DNA of 64,000 nucleotides from Streptomyces europaeiscabiei (lineage in GTDB: Bacteria > Actinomycetota > Actinomycetes > Streptomycetales > Streptomycetaceae). This document shows, in pieces, positions 1-9,410 of the stretch. The DNA lies in contig NZ_CP107841.1 in NCBI RefSeq assembly GCF_036346855.1, forward strand, positions 7,940,001 to 8,004,000, in the 5' to 3' direction. A program made the translations under genes and the position numbers. The stretch's first letter is position 1, and every line of letters starts with the position of its first letter. The notes under the pieces were generated by a model that was given only the letters and a program-made list of their open reading frames with translations, ran no database searches and was not told where the DNA came from.

Positions 1-556
1 CGACGAAGTTCGCCGCCGACGGGTCGCGCTCACTGGGCTTGAGGATGAAGGTGTTGCCGGTGGCGATGGCGATGGGGTGCATCCACAGGGGCACCATGGC
101 GGGGAAGTTGAAGGGGGTGATGCCGGCGACGACGCCGAGGGGCTGGCGGAAGTTGTGCACGTCTACGCCGCGTGAGACCTGGTCGGAGAAGGAGCCCTTC
201 AGCACGTCGCCGAGGCCGCAGGCGAACTCCACGACCTCGCGGCCGCGTGTGATCTCGCCGCGTGCGTCGTCGACGGTCTTGCCGTGCTCGGCGGAGATGA
301 TCCGGCCCAACTCCTCCTCGTGCTCGACGAGCAACTGGCGGAAGGCGAACATCACCTGGGTGCGCTGGCTGAGCGAGGACTCCGACCAGGTCTCGAACGC
401 GGCGGAAGCAGCTGCGACGGCGGTGTCCACGTCGGCGGTGCCGCCCAGGACCACCTGTGCCTGCTCGGCACCGGTGGCCGGGTTGAACACCGGCTGGGTG
501 TTGGCGGCGGAGCCCGGGGTGGGGCTGCCGTTGATCCAGTGCTGGATGGTAGTCAC
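1..556 (-). CDS. mmsA: Methylmalonate-semialdehyde dehydrogenase (CoA-acylating), N-terminal part
   Basis: Oxidises malonate semialdehyde or methylmalonate semialdehyde to acetyl-CoA or propionyl-CoA; as the IolA-type enzyme it is the last step of inositol breakdown. The visible 185 residues show the aldehyde dehydrogenase N-terminal NAD-binding half, starting near TTIQHWINGSP and running through GVVAGITPFNFPAM and FILKPSERDP, both typical of the MmsA/IolA branch. The GTG start follows an AAGGAAA ribosome site. The gene runs off the left edge, so the catalytic Cys is not seen. It begins 29 bp after iolD on the same strand and is probably the last gene seen of the iolC-iolB-iolD unit. Confidence 0.9.
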   Translation of the reverse strand, partial: MTTIQHWINGSPTPGSAANTQPVFNPATGAEQAQVVLGGTADVDTAVAAASAAFETWSESSLSQRTQVMFAFRQLLVEHEEELGRIISAEHGKTVDDARGEITRGREVVEFACGLGDVLKGSFSDQVSRGVDVHNFRQPLGVVAGITPFNFPAMVPLWMHPIAIATGNTFILKPSERDPSAANFV

Positions 557-585
557 GGTGCGGGTTTCCTTTGCGGGGACGGGAC

Positions 586-2469
586 TTACAGGTAGTGCCG
601 CTGGGTGCGCTTGTGGGCGGCGTATGTCTCGTACGCGGTGCGGGTGGTGTCGAGGGCGGAGGTCTGGCTGACGGGGACGTCCCACCAGCCGTGGCCGGGT
701 GGGTTGGGCCCGTAGAGGTCGGTCTCGACGTGCACGACCGTGGTGTGGGTGGCGGCTTTCGCCTTCTCCATCGCGGTGCGGAATTCGTCGACGGTGGTGG
801 AGTGCAGGACGTCCGCGCCGAGGGAGGCGGCGTTGGCGGCGAGGTCGACGGGGAGGATGCCGCCGTCGAGGCGGCCCGAGTCCTCGTCGCGGAAGCGGTA
901 CTTGGTGCCGAAGCGCTGCGAGCCGAGGGACTCGGACAGGGCGCCGATGGAGGCGAAGCCGTGGTTCTGGACGAGGACGATGATGACCTTCAGTCCTTCG
1001 GAGACCATGGTGACGATCTCCTGGGCCATCATCAGATAGGAGCCGTCACCGACCAGGACGACGACCTCGCGCGAGGGGTCGGCCATCTTGGCGCCGACGC
1101 CGGCGGCGACTTCGTAGCCCATGCAGGAGTAGGCGTACTCGACGTGGTAGGCCTTCGGATCCCGAGCCCGCCACAGTTGTTGCAGGTCGCCGGGCATGGA
1201 TCCGGCCGCGTTGATGACCACGTCGCGGTCGCCGAGGACGTCGTTGAGGGCGCCGAGGATCTGGGTCTGGGCGGGGAGTTCGCCGGTGTTGCGGTCCGGG
1301 GCGAAGCATTCCTCCTCGATCTCCCTTGTACGGGCGATCAGTTGGCGTGTCCGGTCGCGGTACCCCTGGTCCACCTCCCAGTCCGTCAGCGCGCCCGCGA
1401 GGGCCTGGATGCCGAGCCGGGCGTCCGCGACCAGGGGTTCGGCGGAGTGCTTCACCGCGTCCAGGCGGGCGACGTTGAGGTTGACGAAGGTGGCGTCGGG
1501 GTTGGCGAAGACGGTGTGGCTGGCGGTGGTGAAGTCGGAGTAGCGCGTGCCGATCCCGAGGATCACATCGGCCTCGCGTGCCAGCTCGTTCGCGGCATAC
1601 GAACCGGTCGAGCCGATCCCGCCGACCGCGTACGGGTGGTCCCAGGCGACGGCGCCCTTGCCGGCGTGGGTGTCGGCGACGGGGATGCCGGTGGCTTCGG
1701 CGAAGGCCCGCAGCTGAGTCTCGGCACCGGAGTAGACGGTGCCGCCACCTGCGACGATCAGCGGCTTGCGGGCGCCTCGCAGCAGGGCGGCGGCGCGCTC
1801 GACTGCGGCCGGCTCCGGAACCGGGCGGCCCACATGCCACACCCGGCGCCGGAAGAACGAGACGGGCCAGTCGTACGCTTCGGCCTGCACGTCCTGCGGG
1901 AGGGCGAGGGTGACGGCGCCGGTCTCGACGGGGTCGGTCAGTACCCGCATCGCGGCGAGTGCGGCCGGGATCAGCTGCTCGGGACGCGAGATGCGGTCGA
2001 AGTACTTGGATACGGCGCGGAAGGTGTCGTTGACGGTGACGTCGCCGCCCCGGGTGTCCTCCAGCTGCTGGAGGACGGGGTCGGCGGCGCGGGTGGCGAA
2101 CATGTCGGAGGGCAGCAGCAGCACCGGGATGCGGTTGGTGGTGGCGAGCGCCGCGCCAGTGATCATGTTGGTGGAGCCGGGGCCGGTGGAGGCGGTGCAG
2201 GCGAAGGTGGCGAGCCGGTCACGCATCTTGGCGTAGGCGACGGAGGCGTGGACCATGCCCTGTTCGTTGCGGGCGAGGTAGTAGGGCAGGTCGGCTTCGC
2301 CGGTCGTGGCTGCCTGCAACAGTGCCTGGCCGATGCCGGCGACGTTGCCGTGCCCGAAGATGCCCCACACACCGGGGATGAGGCGGTGTTCCTGGCCGTC
2401 GCGTTCGCTGTACTGGTGGGCCAGGAAGCGTACGAGCGCCTGGGCGGTGGTGAGTCGGATGGTGTTCAT
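586..2469 (-). CDS. iolD: 3D-(3,5/4)-trihydroxycyclohexane-1,2-dione acylhydrolase IolD
   Basis: Thiamine-diphosphate enzyme that hydrolyses the ring of trihydroxycyclohexanedione to 5-deoxyglucuronate in the cytosolic inositol pathway. 627 residues, the usual IolD length. The N-terminal TPP domain carries the conserved Glu in YYLARNEQGMVHASVAYA; the C-terminal domain has the GDGSYLMMAQE and VQNHGF pyrophosphate/Mg-binding region. The ATG overlaps the iolB stop as ATGA, indicating translational coupling, so I chose this start over a longer in-frame extension that would lie inside iolB. It sits between iolB and mmsA. Confidence 0.93.
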   Translation of the reverse strand: MNTIRLTTAQALVRFLAHQYSERDGQEHRLIPGVWGIFGHGNVAGIGQALLQAATTGEADLPYYLARNEQGMVHASVAYAKMRDRLATFACTASTGPGSTNMITGAALATTNRIPVLLLPSDMFATRAADPVLQQLEDTRGGDVTVNDTFRAVSKYFDRISRPEQLIPAALAAMRVLTDPVETGAVTLALPQDVQAEAYDWPVSFFRRRVWHVGRPVPEPAAVERAAALLRGARKPLIVAGGGTVYSGAETQLRAFAEATGIPVADTHAGKGAVAWDHPYAVGGIGSTGSYAANELAREADVILGIGTRYSDFTTASHTVFANPDATFVNLNVARLDAVKHSAEPLVADARLGIQALAGALTDWEVDQGYRDRTRQLIARTREIEEECFAPDRNTGELPAQTQILGALNDVLGDRDVVINAAGSMPGDLQQLWRARDPKAYHVEYAYSCMGYEVAAGVGAKMADPSREVVVLVGDGSYLMMAQEIVTMVSEGLKVIIVLVQNHGFASIGALSESLGSQRFGTKYRFRDEDSGRLDGGILPVDLAANAASLGADVLHSTTVDEFRTAMEKAKAATHTTVVHVETDLYGPNPPGHGWWDVPVSQTSALDTTRTAYETYAAHKRTQRHYL

Positions 2470-3362
2470 TGCTCGGTGGGCCCTTCGAAGGGAAGCCGGT
2501 CGTCGACGTCCTGGGACTCCCAGGTGGAACGCACCCAGCCGTGGGCGGGGTCGTCGCAGATCAGCCAGGCGCGGTCCTGCCCCGGACCGGCCATGACGTT
2601 GAGGTAGTACAGGTCGTATCCGGGGGCCGCGATCGACGGGCCGTGCCAGCCGTGCGGAATGAGGACGGCGTCGCCGGAGCGCACCTCGGCGAGCACCTCG
2701 ATGGGCCGGTCGGTGGTGCCGTAGACCCGCTGGTAGCCGAAGCCGTTCCCGTCGCCGGAGACCTCGAAGTAGTAGATCTCCTCCAGCTCTGACTCGACCG
2801 GGTTGCCGGCCTCGTCGGTGCGTACCTCGTCGTGCTTGTGCGGCGGGTACGAGGACCAGTTCCCGCCGGGGGTGAGCACCTCGCACACCAGCAGCTGCTC
2901 GGCGTCGAACGTGCCGGGCAGGCAGTAGTTGTTGACCTGTCGCGAGCACGCCCCGGCACCCCGCAGCTCGACAGGGACGTCCTCCTTGCGCCCGTACCGA
3001 GCCGGTTGACCTCCCCGCTCGGTACGGGCGGAGGGCAGCGCGAACCGTCCACCGGACGCGCTGCTGATGAGAGCCTCCGACTCGCGCGAGAGATACGCGA
3101 AGTCGGTGGTGGAGGCGAACACGCCTGTCCGGCCGGCGAGTTCGAAGGCCTTGGTGTCCGTGGTGAGGGTGCAGGAGCCTGTCAGCGGCAGGACCAGGAA
3201 CTCGGAATCTCCGGTGGACAGGGTGTGTGCCTCGCCCGGAGCCAGGGTCAGGATCCTGAGGCCGGAGTATTCCCAGCCCGCCGACTCCGGCGTGATCAGG
3301 AGGTCGTAGGGGCCGTCGGCCGATGTGCCCCTGGGCAGGTGGTACTTGCTCGTGTCGCTCAC
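2466..3362 (-). CDS. iolB: 5-deoxy-glucuronate isomerase IolB
   Basis: Isomerises 5-deoxy-glucuronate to 5-dehydro-2-deoxygluconate, the step after IolD. 298 residues with a bicupin fold; the second cupin shows the metal-site pattern YPPHKHDE, EEIYYFE and HGWHGPS expected for IolB. The GTG start overlaps the stop of the upstream aldolase gene as GTGA, and its own stop overlaps the iolD start, so the three genes are translated in tight coupling. Family identity is strong because the neighbours are iolC and iolD. Confidence 0.92.
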   Translation of the reverse strand: MSDTSKYHLPRGTSADGPYDLLITPESAGWEYSGLRILTLAPGEAHTLSTGDSEFLVLPLTGSCTLTTDTKAFELAGRTGVFASTTDFAYLSRESEALISSASGGRFALPSARTERGGQPARYGRKEDVPVELRGAGACSRQVNNYCLPGTFDAEQLLVCEVLTPGGNWSSYPPHKHDEVRTDEAGNPVESELEEIYYFEVSGDGNGFGYQRVYGTTDRPIEVLAEVRSGDAVLIPHGWHGPSIAAPGYDLYYLNVMAGPGQDRAWLICDDPAHGWVRSTWESQDVDDRLPFEGPTEQ

Positions 3363-4231
3363 AGCAGGCTCACCGCCCGGTCCACCGCCCCGGCGACATC
3401 GCCGTCCGAGGGGTAGAGCAGGGAGCGGCCCACGACCAGACCCTGAGCGGTGGGCTGCTTCAGTGCCTTGCCCCAGGAGGCGAAGGCCGCGTCGGCGTCC
3501 TTGACCTCGCCGCCCAGCAGCAGCGCGGGCAGCGTGGAGGAGGCGAGCACGCGCTCCATGTCGTCGACGACCGGCAGCTTCAGCCAGGTGTAGGCGGTGC
3601 GGCGCCCCAGCCCGGAGGCGATGGTGATCGACTTGACGACAGCGTCGGTGGAGAGGTCGTTGCGGATCTTCCCGTCCTGCCAGAGGGAGAGGAACGGCTC
3701 GACCATGGCTATGAGCTGCCGGTCGTTCAGCTCGTCGACCGCGCGGGCGGTGTTCTCCAGGATCGACGGGGTGGCCGGGTCGTCGAGGGCGATGCGGGTG
3801 AGCATCTTGCCGCCGTCGAAGCCCATCGCCGCGATCGTCTCGGCGTCGTACCCGGTGAACCGGTCGTCGATCTCGAACACCGAACCCGCCAGCCCACCGC
3901 GGTTCATGGAACCGAAGACGCTCTTGCCGTCGAGGACGCCGAGCAGCAGCAGGTCCTCCAGGATGTCGGCGGTGGCCAGGACGCCGGTCACTCCGGGCCG
4001 TTCCAACGCCACGCACAGGCGGTCGAGCAGCTTGAAGCGGTCGGCCATGGCGGTCGGGTCGCCGCCTACGCCGTTGGCACCTCGCGCCGGATGGTCGGCG
4101 GCGATGATCATGGCTTTCCCGTGCTTGCCGAGCAGCGAGGTCGCCTGCACACGGCGGGCGGCGGCCGCCGCGATGGCACCGGGGTCGTTGACGCGGGCCC
4201 CCACGATCCGGCTCATATTGTCGGGCAGCAT
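3359..4231 (-). CDS. Cgl0158-type (beta/alpha)8-barrel aldolase, probable IolJ substitute
   Basis: About 290 residues resembling the class I aldolase-fold family found inside actinobacterial inositol clusters (Cgl0158 type). Conserved pieces are KHGKAMIIAADHPARG near the N-terminus, GFDGGKMLTRIA with a candidate Schiff-base Lys in the middle, and VVGRSLLYP near the C-terminus. Its expected job is cleavage of 2-deoxy-5-keto-gluconate 6-phosphate, since no classical iolJ is present; that role is inferred. The ATG chosen has a GAGAGGTG ribosome site, made from the last iolC codons, 4 bp after the iolC stop. An in-frame ATG 21 bp upstream is possible but lacks a good site. Confidence 0.82.
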   Translation of the reverse strand: MLPDNMSRIVGARVNDPGAIAAAAARRVQATSLLGKHGKAMIIAADHPARGANGVGGDPTAMADRFKLLDRLCVALERPGVTGVLATADILEDLLLLGVLDGKSVFGSMNRGGLAGSVFEIDDRFTGYDAETIAAMGFDGGKMLTRIALDDPATPSILENTARAVDELNDRQLIAMVEPFLSLWQDGKIRNDLSTDAVVKSITIASGLGRRTAYTWLKLPVVDDMERVLASSTLPALLLGGEVKDADAAFASWGKALKQPTAQGLVVGRSLLYPSDGDVAGAVDRAVSLL

Positions 4232-4235
4232 GGGG

Positions 4236-5204
4236 TCACACCTCTCGCTCATCGGATGCGAGGGCTGCCTCGCGGAGCTTGGCCGCGACCTCGGCCTCGG
4301 TGGGCATGGCGTCGGAGCAGGACAGCCGGCCCGCCACGATCGCCCCGGCGGCATTGGCGAAGGACACCGTGCGGCGCGTGTCCCAGCCGGACAGCAGCCC
4401 GTGGCACAGCGCGCCGCCGAAGGCGTCACCCGCGCCGAGACCGTTGACGACGTCGACGGGCACCGGCGGGATCTCGGCGGCCCGGCCGTCCCGGGTCATG
4501 GCCAGCACGCCCTTGGGGCCCTGCTTGACCACGGCGAGCTCGACCCCGGCGGCGAGCAGTGCCTTCGCGGCGGCGTACGGCTCGCGCTCCCCGGTCGCCA
4601 CCTCGCACTCGTCGAGGTTGCCGACGGCGACGGTGGTGTGGCGCAGGGCCTCGGCGTAGTACGTACGGGCCTGGTCCGGGTCGTTCCAGAACATCGGCCG
4701 CCAGTCCAGGTCGAAGACCGTCGTGCCCGCCTTCGCCCGATGCGCCAGCGCCGCGAGGGTGGCCGAGCGGCTCGGCTCCTCGCTCAGCCCCGTCCCGGTC
4801 ATCCAGAAGACACTGGCGTCGCGCACGGCGTCCAGGTCGAGCTCGTCGGGACGGATGTCCAGGTCAGGGGCCTTGGGCAGGCGGTAGAAGTACAGCGGGA
4901 AGTCGTCCGGCGGGAAGATCTCACAGAACGTCACCGGCGTCGGCGCGATGTCCGACGTCCCCACGAAGCCGGCGTCGACGCCGTATCCCTCCAGCGCCTG
5001 CCGGACGAAGTCCCCGAACGGGTCGCGGCCCGTCTTGGTGACGACGCTCGCGGTGTGCCCGTAACGGGCGGCGGCCACCGCGACGTTGGTGGGGCTGCCG
5101 CCGAGGTACTTGCCGAACGACGTGACCTCGGCCAGTCCCACACCGGTCTGAAGCGGATACACATCCACCCCCACACGGCCCATGGTCAGCACTTCGAACG
5201 GCAT
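4236..5204 (-). CDS. iolC: 5-dehydro-2-deoxygluconokinase IolC
   Basis: Phosphorylates 5-dehydro-2-deoxygluconate with ATP. 322 residues of the PfkB ribokinase family: an N-terminal GRVGVDVYP segment, the glycine patch GGSPTNVAVAAARYG and the second signature NGLGAGDAFGG near residue 255 with the catalytic Asp. The ATG is preceded by GGGGAG. It is the first gene of the iolC-aldolase-iolB-iolD-mmsA unit and has its own upstream region carrying a LacI-type palindrome, so it is probably induced by inositol. Confidence 0.92.
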   Translation of the reverse strand: MPFEVLTMGRVGVDVYPLQTGVGLAEVTSFGKYLGGSPTNVAVAAARYGHTASVVTKTGRDPFGDFVRQALEGYGVDAGFVGTSDIAPTPVTFCEIFPPDDFPLYFYRLPKAPDLDIRPDELDLDAVRDASVFWMTGTGLSEEPSRSATLAALAHRAKAGTTVFDLDWRPMFWNDPDQARTYYAEALRHTTVAVGNLDECEVATGEREPYAAAKALLAAGVELAVVKQGPKGVLAMTRDGRAAEIPPVPVDVVNGLGAGDAFGGALCHGLLSGWDTRRTVSFANAAGAIVAGRLSCSDAMPTEAEVAAKLREAALASDEREV

Positions 5205-5224
5205 AACGGCAGCTCCCCTTCTTC

Positions 5225-5240
5225 CTTAAAGCGCTTTAAG
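5225..5240. promoter_or_regulatory. LacI-type operator upstream of iolC
   Basis: A perfect 16-bp palindrome, CTTAAAGCGCTTTAAG, 21 bp before the iolC start and so near the 5' end of its leader. The centre CGCTTTAA/TTAAAGCG is the style bound by LacI-family dimers. A near copy lies between the binding-protein gene and the lacI-like gene at 9411-9424. Inferred to be the site of that regulator. Confidence 0.7.
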
Positions 5241-5265
5241 CGACTGCAGCGAGAACGATGCCTTC

Positions 5266-5305
5266 CGACATATGTCATGTCAATAGGTTGTTAGGTCAAT
5301 AGATG
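5266..5305 (-). promoter_or_regulatory. Probable iolC promoter region
   Basis: AT-richer stretch between the iolH-like stop and iolC. Read on the minus strand it has two copies of CTATTGAC spaced 16 bp start to start, followed by the palindrome GACATATGTC (5266-5275). Either CTATTGAC could provide a -35 element with an ACATAT-like -10; the exact start is not determinable by eye. Confidence 0.4.
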
Positions 5306-6163
5306 TCAGGACCAAGTGGCCAGGTACTCGTCGATCTTCTTCCGCATGAAGACGGACGACTCCTTCGCGCGGTCCTCCCAGGCGAAGACGCAGGACGTGA
5401 GAGTGCCGTCGAAGCCGTTCGCGCGCAGTTCGCGGAAGAGCTCGTCGAAGTCGACCTCGCCCTGACCCATGTCGAGGTGCTGGTGGACGCGTGCCGTCGT
5501 GCCGGGCGGGTTGAGGATGTAGCGGTTGCCCGAGGAGGCCGTGTGGTCGAGGACGTCGGCCAGATGAACATGGGTGAGCAGATCGCCCGCGTGCTTGATG
5601 ATGCCGGGGGCGTCGTTGCCGATGTGGAAGGTGTGCGGGGCGCAGTAGAGGAAACTGACGCTGGGGTGGTTGATCCCGCGGATCAGGTTCACCGCGTCGT
5701 GGCCGTCCTCGATGAAGTCGTCCGGGTGCGGCTCCAGGGCGAGCTTGATGCCCTCCCGCTCGAAGAGCGGAAGGAGTTCGTCCATCGACTTCCAGAACTG
5801 GGCCTCGCTGCGGTCCGGGTCCTCGGGGCGCCCGTTGAACTCGGAGATCATGCTGTCCACACCGAGGTCCGAGCAGATCTGGATGGACCGCTTCCAGTAT
5901 CGGACGGCGGCCTGCCGCGCGTCCTCGTCGGGGCCGGACCAGCGGAAGAGGGGCAGGAGGGAGGAGATCCCGACGCCCGCCGCGTCCAGCGCCTTGCGGA
6001 ACTTCCCTACGGTGGCGTCGTCCACGCGCGGATGGCGGAAGAAGGGGATGAAGTCCTCTCGGGGGGAGAGCTCGATCCATTCGTAGCCCAACTCGGCGAC
6101 CACTGCGGGCAGTTCGAGGAGCGGGACATTGCGGATCATGTATGGGTCGAGGGCGATCTTCAC
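5306..6163 (-). CDS. iolH: IolH-like sugar phosphate isomerase/epimerase
   Basis: 285-residue xylose-isomerase-like TIM barrel (AP-endonuclease 2 family). The N-terminus MKIALDPYMIRN followed by LGYEWIELSPREDFIPFF is the pattern of Bacillus IolH rather than of IolE or IolI, hence the symbol. Metal-ligand regions are visible as LALEPHPDDF, FLYCAPHTFH and LLTHVHLADVLDH. The family acts on inositol intermediates, but the exact reaction of IolH is not settled. It lies downstream of the sugar ABC ATPase, separated by about 50 bp, and ends just before the iolC promoter. Confidence 0.75.
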   Translation of the reverse strand: MKIALDPYMIRNVPLLELPAVVAELGYEWIELSPREDFIPFFRHPRVDDATVGKFRKALDAAGVGISSLLPLFRWSGPDEDARQAAVRYWKRSIQICSDLGVDSMISEFNGRPEDPDRSEAQFWKSMDELLPLFEREGIKLALEPHPDDFIEDGHDAVNLIRGINHPSVSFLYCAPHTFHIGNDAPGIIKHAGDLLTHVHLADVLDHTASSGNRYILNPPGTTARVHQHLDMGQGEVDFDELFRELRANGFDGTLTSCVFAWEDRAKESSVFMRKKIDEYLATWS

Positions 6164-6216
6164 GACGGGGTGCCTTCCGGGGTGTCAGGGGAGGACGGTG
6201 GAGCGTCGGGGCCGGT

Positions 6217-7116
6217 TCACGCGGCCCCGTCCTTCGAGGTGGCCACGGGTGCGGTGAGGTCTCCTTCCTCGGGGAGTTCGTCGACGTCGACGCCGCGTAC
6301 TTGGGCGAGTTCGTGTTTGAGGGCGGCGAGTTCGGTGCCGCCTGCCATGTGGTTGGTGAGTTCTTCGAGGCTGACCTGGTCGCGGGCGGCGGAGAGTTCG
6401 AGGGTGCCGAGGCGCAGGACGCTGAAGTGGTCGCCCACCATGTAGGCGTGGTGGGGGTTGTGCGTGATGAAGATGACGCCGAGGCCGCGGTCGCGGGCGG
6501 CGGCGATGTACTTCAGCACCACGCCGGACTGTTTGACGCCGAGGGCGGCGGTGGGCTCGTCGAGGATGAGGACGCGGGCGCCGAAGTAGACGGCGCGGGC
6601 GATGGCCACGCACTGGCGCTGGCCGCCGGAGAGGGTGCCGATGGGCTGGTCGAGGTCGTCCAGGACGATGCCCATGTTGCGCAGTTCGGTGTCCGCGGTC
6701 TCCTTCATCCGGGCGATGTCCAGACGCCGGACGGGCCAGGGGCCCTTGGTGAACTCCGAGCCGAGGAAGAAGTTGCGCCAGACCGGCATCAGCGGGACGG
6801 TCGCCAGATCCTGGTAGACGGTGGCGATGCCGGCGTCCAGGGCCTCGCGCGGGGTGGTGAAGCGCACCGGCTCGCCGTCGACGAGGACCTCGCCCTCGGT
6901 GTGCTGGTGCAGACCCGAGATGATCTTGATCAGCGTGGACTTGCCGGCGCCGTTGTCGCCCAGGACGCAGGTGACGCGGCCGGGGTGGACGCTGAGGTTC
7001 ACGCTGTGCAGGGCGCGGACATTGCCGTAGGCCTTGCCGGTGCCGCGCAGTTCTACGACGGGGGTGTCGTTCTGGGATTCGGTGTCCGTGACGATAGCCG
7101 TGTTGGTGTTGGTCAT
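6217..7116 (-). CDS. Sugar ABC transporter, single-domain ATP-binding protein (FrcA-like)
   Basis: 299 residues with Walker [10 protein letters not shown], signature LSGGQRQ and Walker [12 protein letters not shown]. Unlike RbsA it has only one nucleotide-binding domain, as in the FrcA type, so it would act as a homodimer under the RbsC-like permease. The ATG has GGAGGTG 8 bp upstream; a longer in-frame start would overlap the permease. Together with the next two genes it should import inositol or a related sugar; that substrate is inferred from the iol neighbours. Confidence 0.88.
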   Translation of the reverse strand: MTNTNTAIVTDTESQNDTPVVELRGTGKAYGNVRALHSVNLSVHPGRVTCVLGDNGAGKSTLIKIISGLHQHTEGEVLVDGEPVRFTTPREALDAGIATVYQDLATVPLMPVWRNFFLGSEFTKGPWPVRRLDIARMKETADTELRNMGIVLDDLDQPIGTLSGGQRQCVAIARAVYFGARVLILDEPTAALGVKQSGVVLKYIAAARDRGLGVIFITHNPHHAYMVGDHFSVLRLGTLELSAARDQVSLEELTNHMAGGTELAALKHELAQVRGVDVDELPEEGDLTAPVATSKDGAA

Positions 7117-7124
7117 GGGGTGGT

Positions 7125-8201
7125 TCACCTCCGGGTCGCTTGGCTGCGGACCCACAAGTTGACGAGGGCGGCGATCAGGAGCATCACGCCGAGGAAGGCC
7201 TTGAACCAGTCGGGGTTCCAGTTGGCGTAGACGATGCCCTGGGAGACCATGCCGAAGATGAAGGCACCGATCACCGGGCCCACGGCCGAGCCGTAACCGC
7301 CCGTCAGCAGGCAGCCGCCGATCACGGCGGCGATGATGTACAGGAACTCGTTGCCCACGCCCTCACCGGACTGGACCGTGTTGAACGAGAACAGCAGGTG
7401 CATCCCGACGAACCAGGCGCCCGCGCCGACGCCCATGAACAGGGCGATCTTCGTGAAGTTCACGGGCACGCCGACGGCCCGCGCACTGTCCTTGCTGCCG
7501 CCGACCGCGAAGATCCAGTTGCCGAACTTGGTGCGCAGCAGCAGCCAGGTGGCGATCGCCGCGAACGCCAGCCAGTAGAAGACCGTGACCTTGACATCGA
7601 CGCCGCCGATGCCGACCTCGGAGGCGAAGACGTTCTTGGCCTGGTCGAAGCCGTCCATGTCGCTGATGGAGTCGCTGGCCACGTTGCCGGTGAAGATCTT
7701 CGTGACGGCGAGGTTGGAGCCCTGCAGGATCAGGAACGAGCCGAGGGTGACCAGGAAGCTGGGCAGCCCGGTCCTGATCAGCAGCCAGCCGTTGAACGCG
7801 CCGACGGCGAGGGACACGATCAGCGCGACGAAGACACCGGTCCACACGTTCACGGACAATTGGAAGCTGATGACCGCGGCGGTCAGCGCGGAGGTGGTGA
7901 CCGCGACACCGGCGGACAGGTCGAACTCCCCGCCGATCATCAGCAGGGCCACCGGGATCGCCATGATGCCCATGACGGAGGCCTGGTAGAGCACCGTCGC
8001 CAGCGAACTGGCCTCACGGAACGAGGGGGCCACGGAGAAGAAGAACGCGTAGACGCCGATCGCGGCTATGAGCGCGCCGACCTCGGGGCGGGCCAGCAGC
8101 CTGCGCCCCAGCGAACGCTGTACGGTGCGGCCGTCCTTGTGGGCGGCCGGCGGAGCCGGCGACGAGGGGGAACTCGCCGCCGGTGCCGTTGCTTGGGTCA
8201 T
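7125..8201 (-). CDS. Sugar ABC transporter permease (RbsC/FrcC family)
   Basis: 358 residues, mostly hydrophobic, with about ten membrane segments and a Pro/Ala-rich cytoplasmic N-terminus. The motif [19 protein letters not shown] is the family hallmark, and the C-terminal part has [18 protein letters not shown]. It is 8 bp from the ATPase gene and 7 bp from the binding-protein gene, so all three are one transcript. Likely membrane channel of an inositol importer. Confidence 0.88.
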   Translation of the reverse strand: MTQATAPAASSPSSPAPPAAHKDGRTVQRSLGRRLLARPEVGALIAAIGVYAFFFSVAPSFREASSLATVLYQASVMGIMAIPVALLMIGGEFDLSAGVAVTTSALTAAVISFQLSVNVWTGVFVALIVSLAVGAFNGWLLIRTGLPSFLVTLGSFLILQGSNLAVTKIFTGNVASDSISDMDGFDQAKNVFASEVGIGGVDVKVTVFYWLAFAAIATWLLLRTKFGNWIFAVGGSKDSARAVGVPVNFTKIALFMGVGAGAWFVGMHLLFSFNTVQSGEGVGNEFLYIIAAVIGGCLLTGGYGSAVGPVIGAFIFGMVSQGIVYANWNPDWFKAFLGVMLLIAALVNLWVRSQATRR

Positions 8202-8208
8202 GATCAGA

Positions 8209-9228
8209 TCACCGGGTGCCCTTCGCGGCGAACTTGGCGATCGTGTCGACGTTGTCCTTGTCGACGAAGGCCGGGCCGGTCAGCACCGGCTCCTCGCCAC
8301 CGCCGCTGTAGTTTCCGTTGTTCTTGTAGAGCCAGAGCGAGTCCACGGCCAGGTAGCCCTGCAGGTAGGGCTGCTGGTCGACGGCGAACTCGATGTCGCC
8401 CGCCTTGATGGCGTCCGTGAGCTCCTTGTTCAGGTCGAACGTGGCGACCTTCGCCTTGCTGCCCGCGTCCGAGATCGACTCCACCGCCGTCAGCGCGAAC
8501 GGGGCGCCGAGGGTGACGACCTGGTCGATCGAGGAGTCCTGCTTGAGCTTGGCCGAGATGGTCGACTTGGTCGCGGGCATGTCGTTGCCGTTGACGTAGA
8601 GGTTCTCGGTCTTGCCCTTGAAGGTCTTCTTCACGCCGGCGCAGCGGGCCTCCAGGCCTACGTGCCCCTGGACCTGGACGACGCAGAGCGCGTGCTTGGC
8701 GCCGGTCTCGTTGAGCTTGTTGCCGAAGGCCTGGCCGGAGACGGCCTCGTCCTGGCCGAAGAAGGAGAGCAGCCCCTGCTCCTTCCAGACGTCCATGCCG
8801 GAGTTGAAGCCGACGACGGGGATGCCGGCCTTCTGTGCCTTGGCGATGGCGTCCTTGAGGGCGTCGGGCTTGGCGAGGGTGACGGCGATGCCGTCGACCT
8901 TCTGGTCGATCGCGTTCTGGATCAGCGTCGCCTGGCCGCTTGCGCTCTCGTCGTTGGAGTAGATCAGCTCGACGTTGTCCTTGGCGGCGGCGGCCTGGGC
9001 GCCCTTGCGGATGATGTCCCAGAAGGTGTCGCCGGACGGCGCGTGGGTGACCATCGCGACCTTCATACGGGGCGTGTCGGCCTTGCCGGCCGCGGCGTCC
9101 GCCCCGCCCTCCTCGGCCTCCTTGCCGCCGGAGCTGCTGGAGCAGCCCGCGAGGACCAGGGTGGCCGCGGCGGCCGCGGCCACGACGGAGGCTGTTCTGC
9201 GAGAGCGGGGAAGGGAGGTTCGGTTCAT
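8209..9228 (-). CDS. Sugar ABC transporter substrate-binding lipoprotein
   Basis: 339 residues of the periplasmic-binding-protein 4 (ribose/galactose) family. A lipoprotein signal peptide is evident: basic start, alanine-rich core, then LVLAGCSSSSGG with the lipobox Cys near residue 28. Mature motifs include SGDTFWDIIRKGAQAAA and VTLAKPDALKDAI. First gene of the transporter unit, divergent from the lacI-like gene. The substrate is probably myo-inositol because of the operator shared with iolC. Confidence 0.88.
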   Translation of the reverse strand: MNRTSLPRSRRTASVVAAAAAATLVLAGCSSSSGGKEAEEGGADAAAGKADTPRMKVAMVTHAPSGDTFWDIIRKGAQAAAAKDNVELIYSNDESASGQATLIQNAIDQKVDGIAVTLAKPDALKDAIAKAQKAGIPVVGFNSGMDVWKEQGLLSFFGQDEAVSGQAFGNKLNETGAKHALCVVQVQGHVGLEARCAGVKKTFKGKTENLYVNGNDMPATKSTISAKLKQDSSIDQVVTLGAPFALTAVESISDAGSKAKVATFDLNKELTDAIKAGDIEFAVDQQPYLQGYLAVDSLWLYKNNGNYSGGGEEPVLTGPAFVDKDNVDTIAKFAAKGTR

Positions 9229-9410
9229 GATTCGTGCACCTCACTGTGCAACTGGGAGGGTCGGTGGAACGGCGGCCGTGGGGATGGATGGTGGGTGTGG
9301 CGGCCTTGATGTCCTGAGCGAGCGCCTTGTGGGCGTCGTCGACCGAGCCGGAGAACACGATCCGCGCGGACCGCGCTTTCGAGCTGGCTTAGTCGGAACA
9401 TCAGCACAAT

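Noticed and set aside
571..2607. Long plus-strand open frame of 678 codons
   Set aside because: It is antisense to iolD, Gly/Val/Asp-rich with no domain, as expected from high-GC codon bias opposite a real gene.
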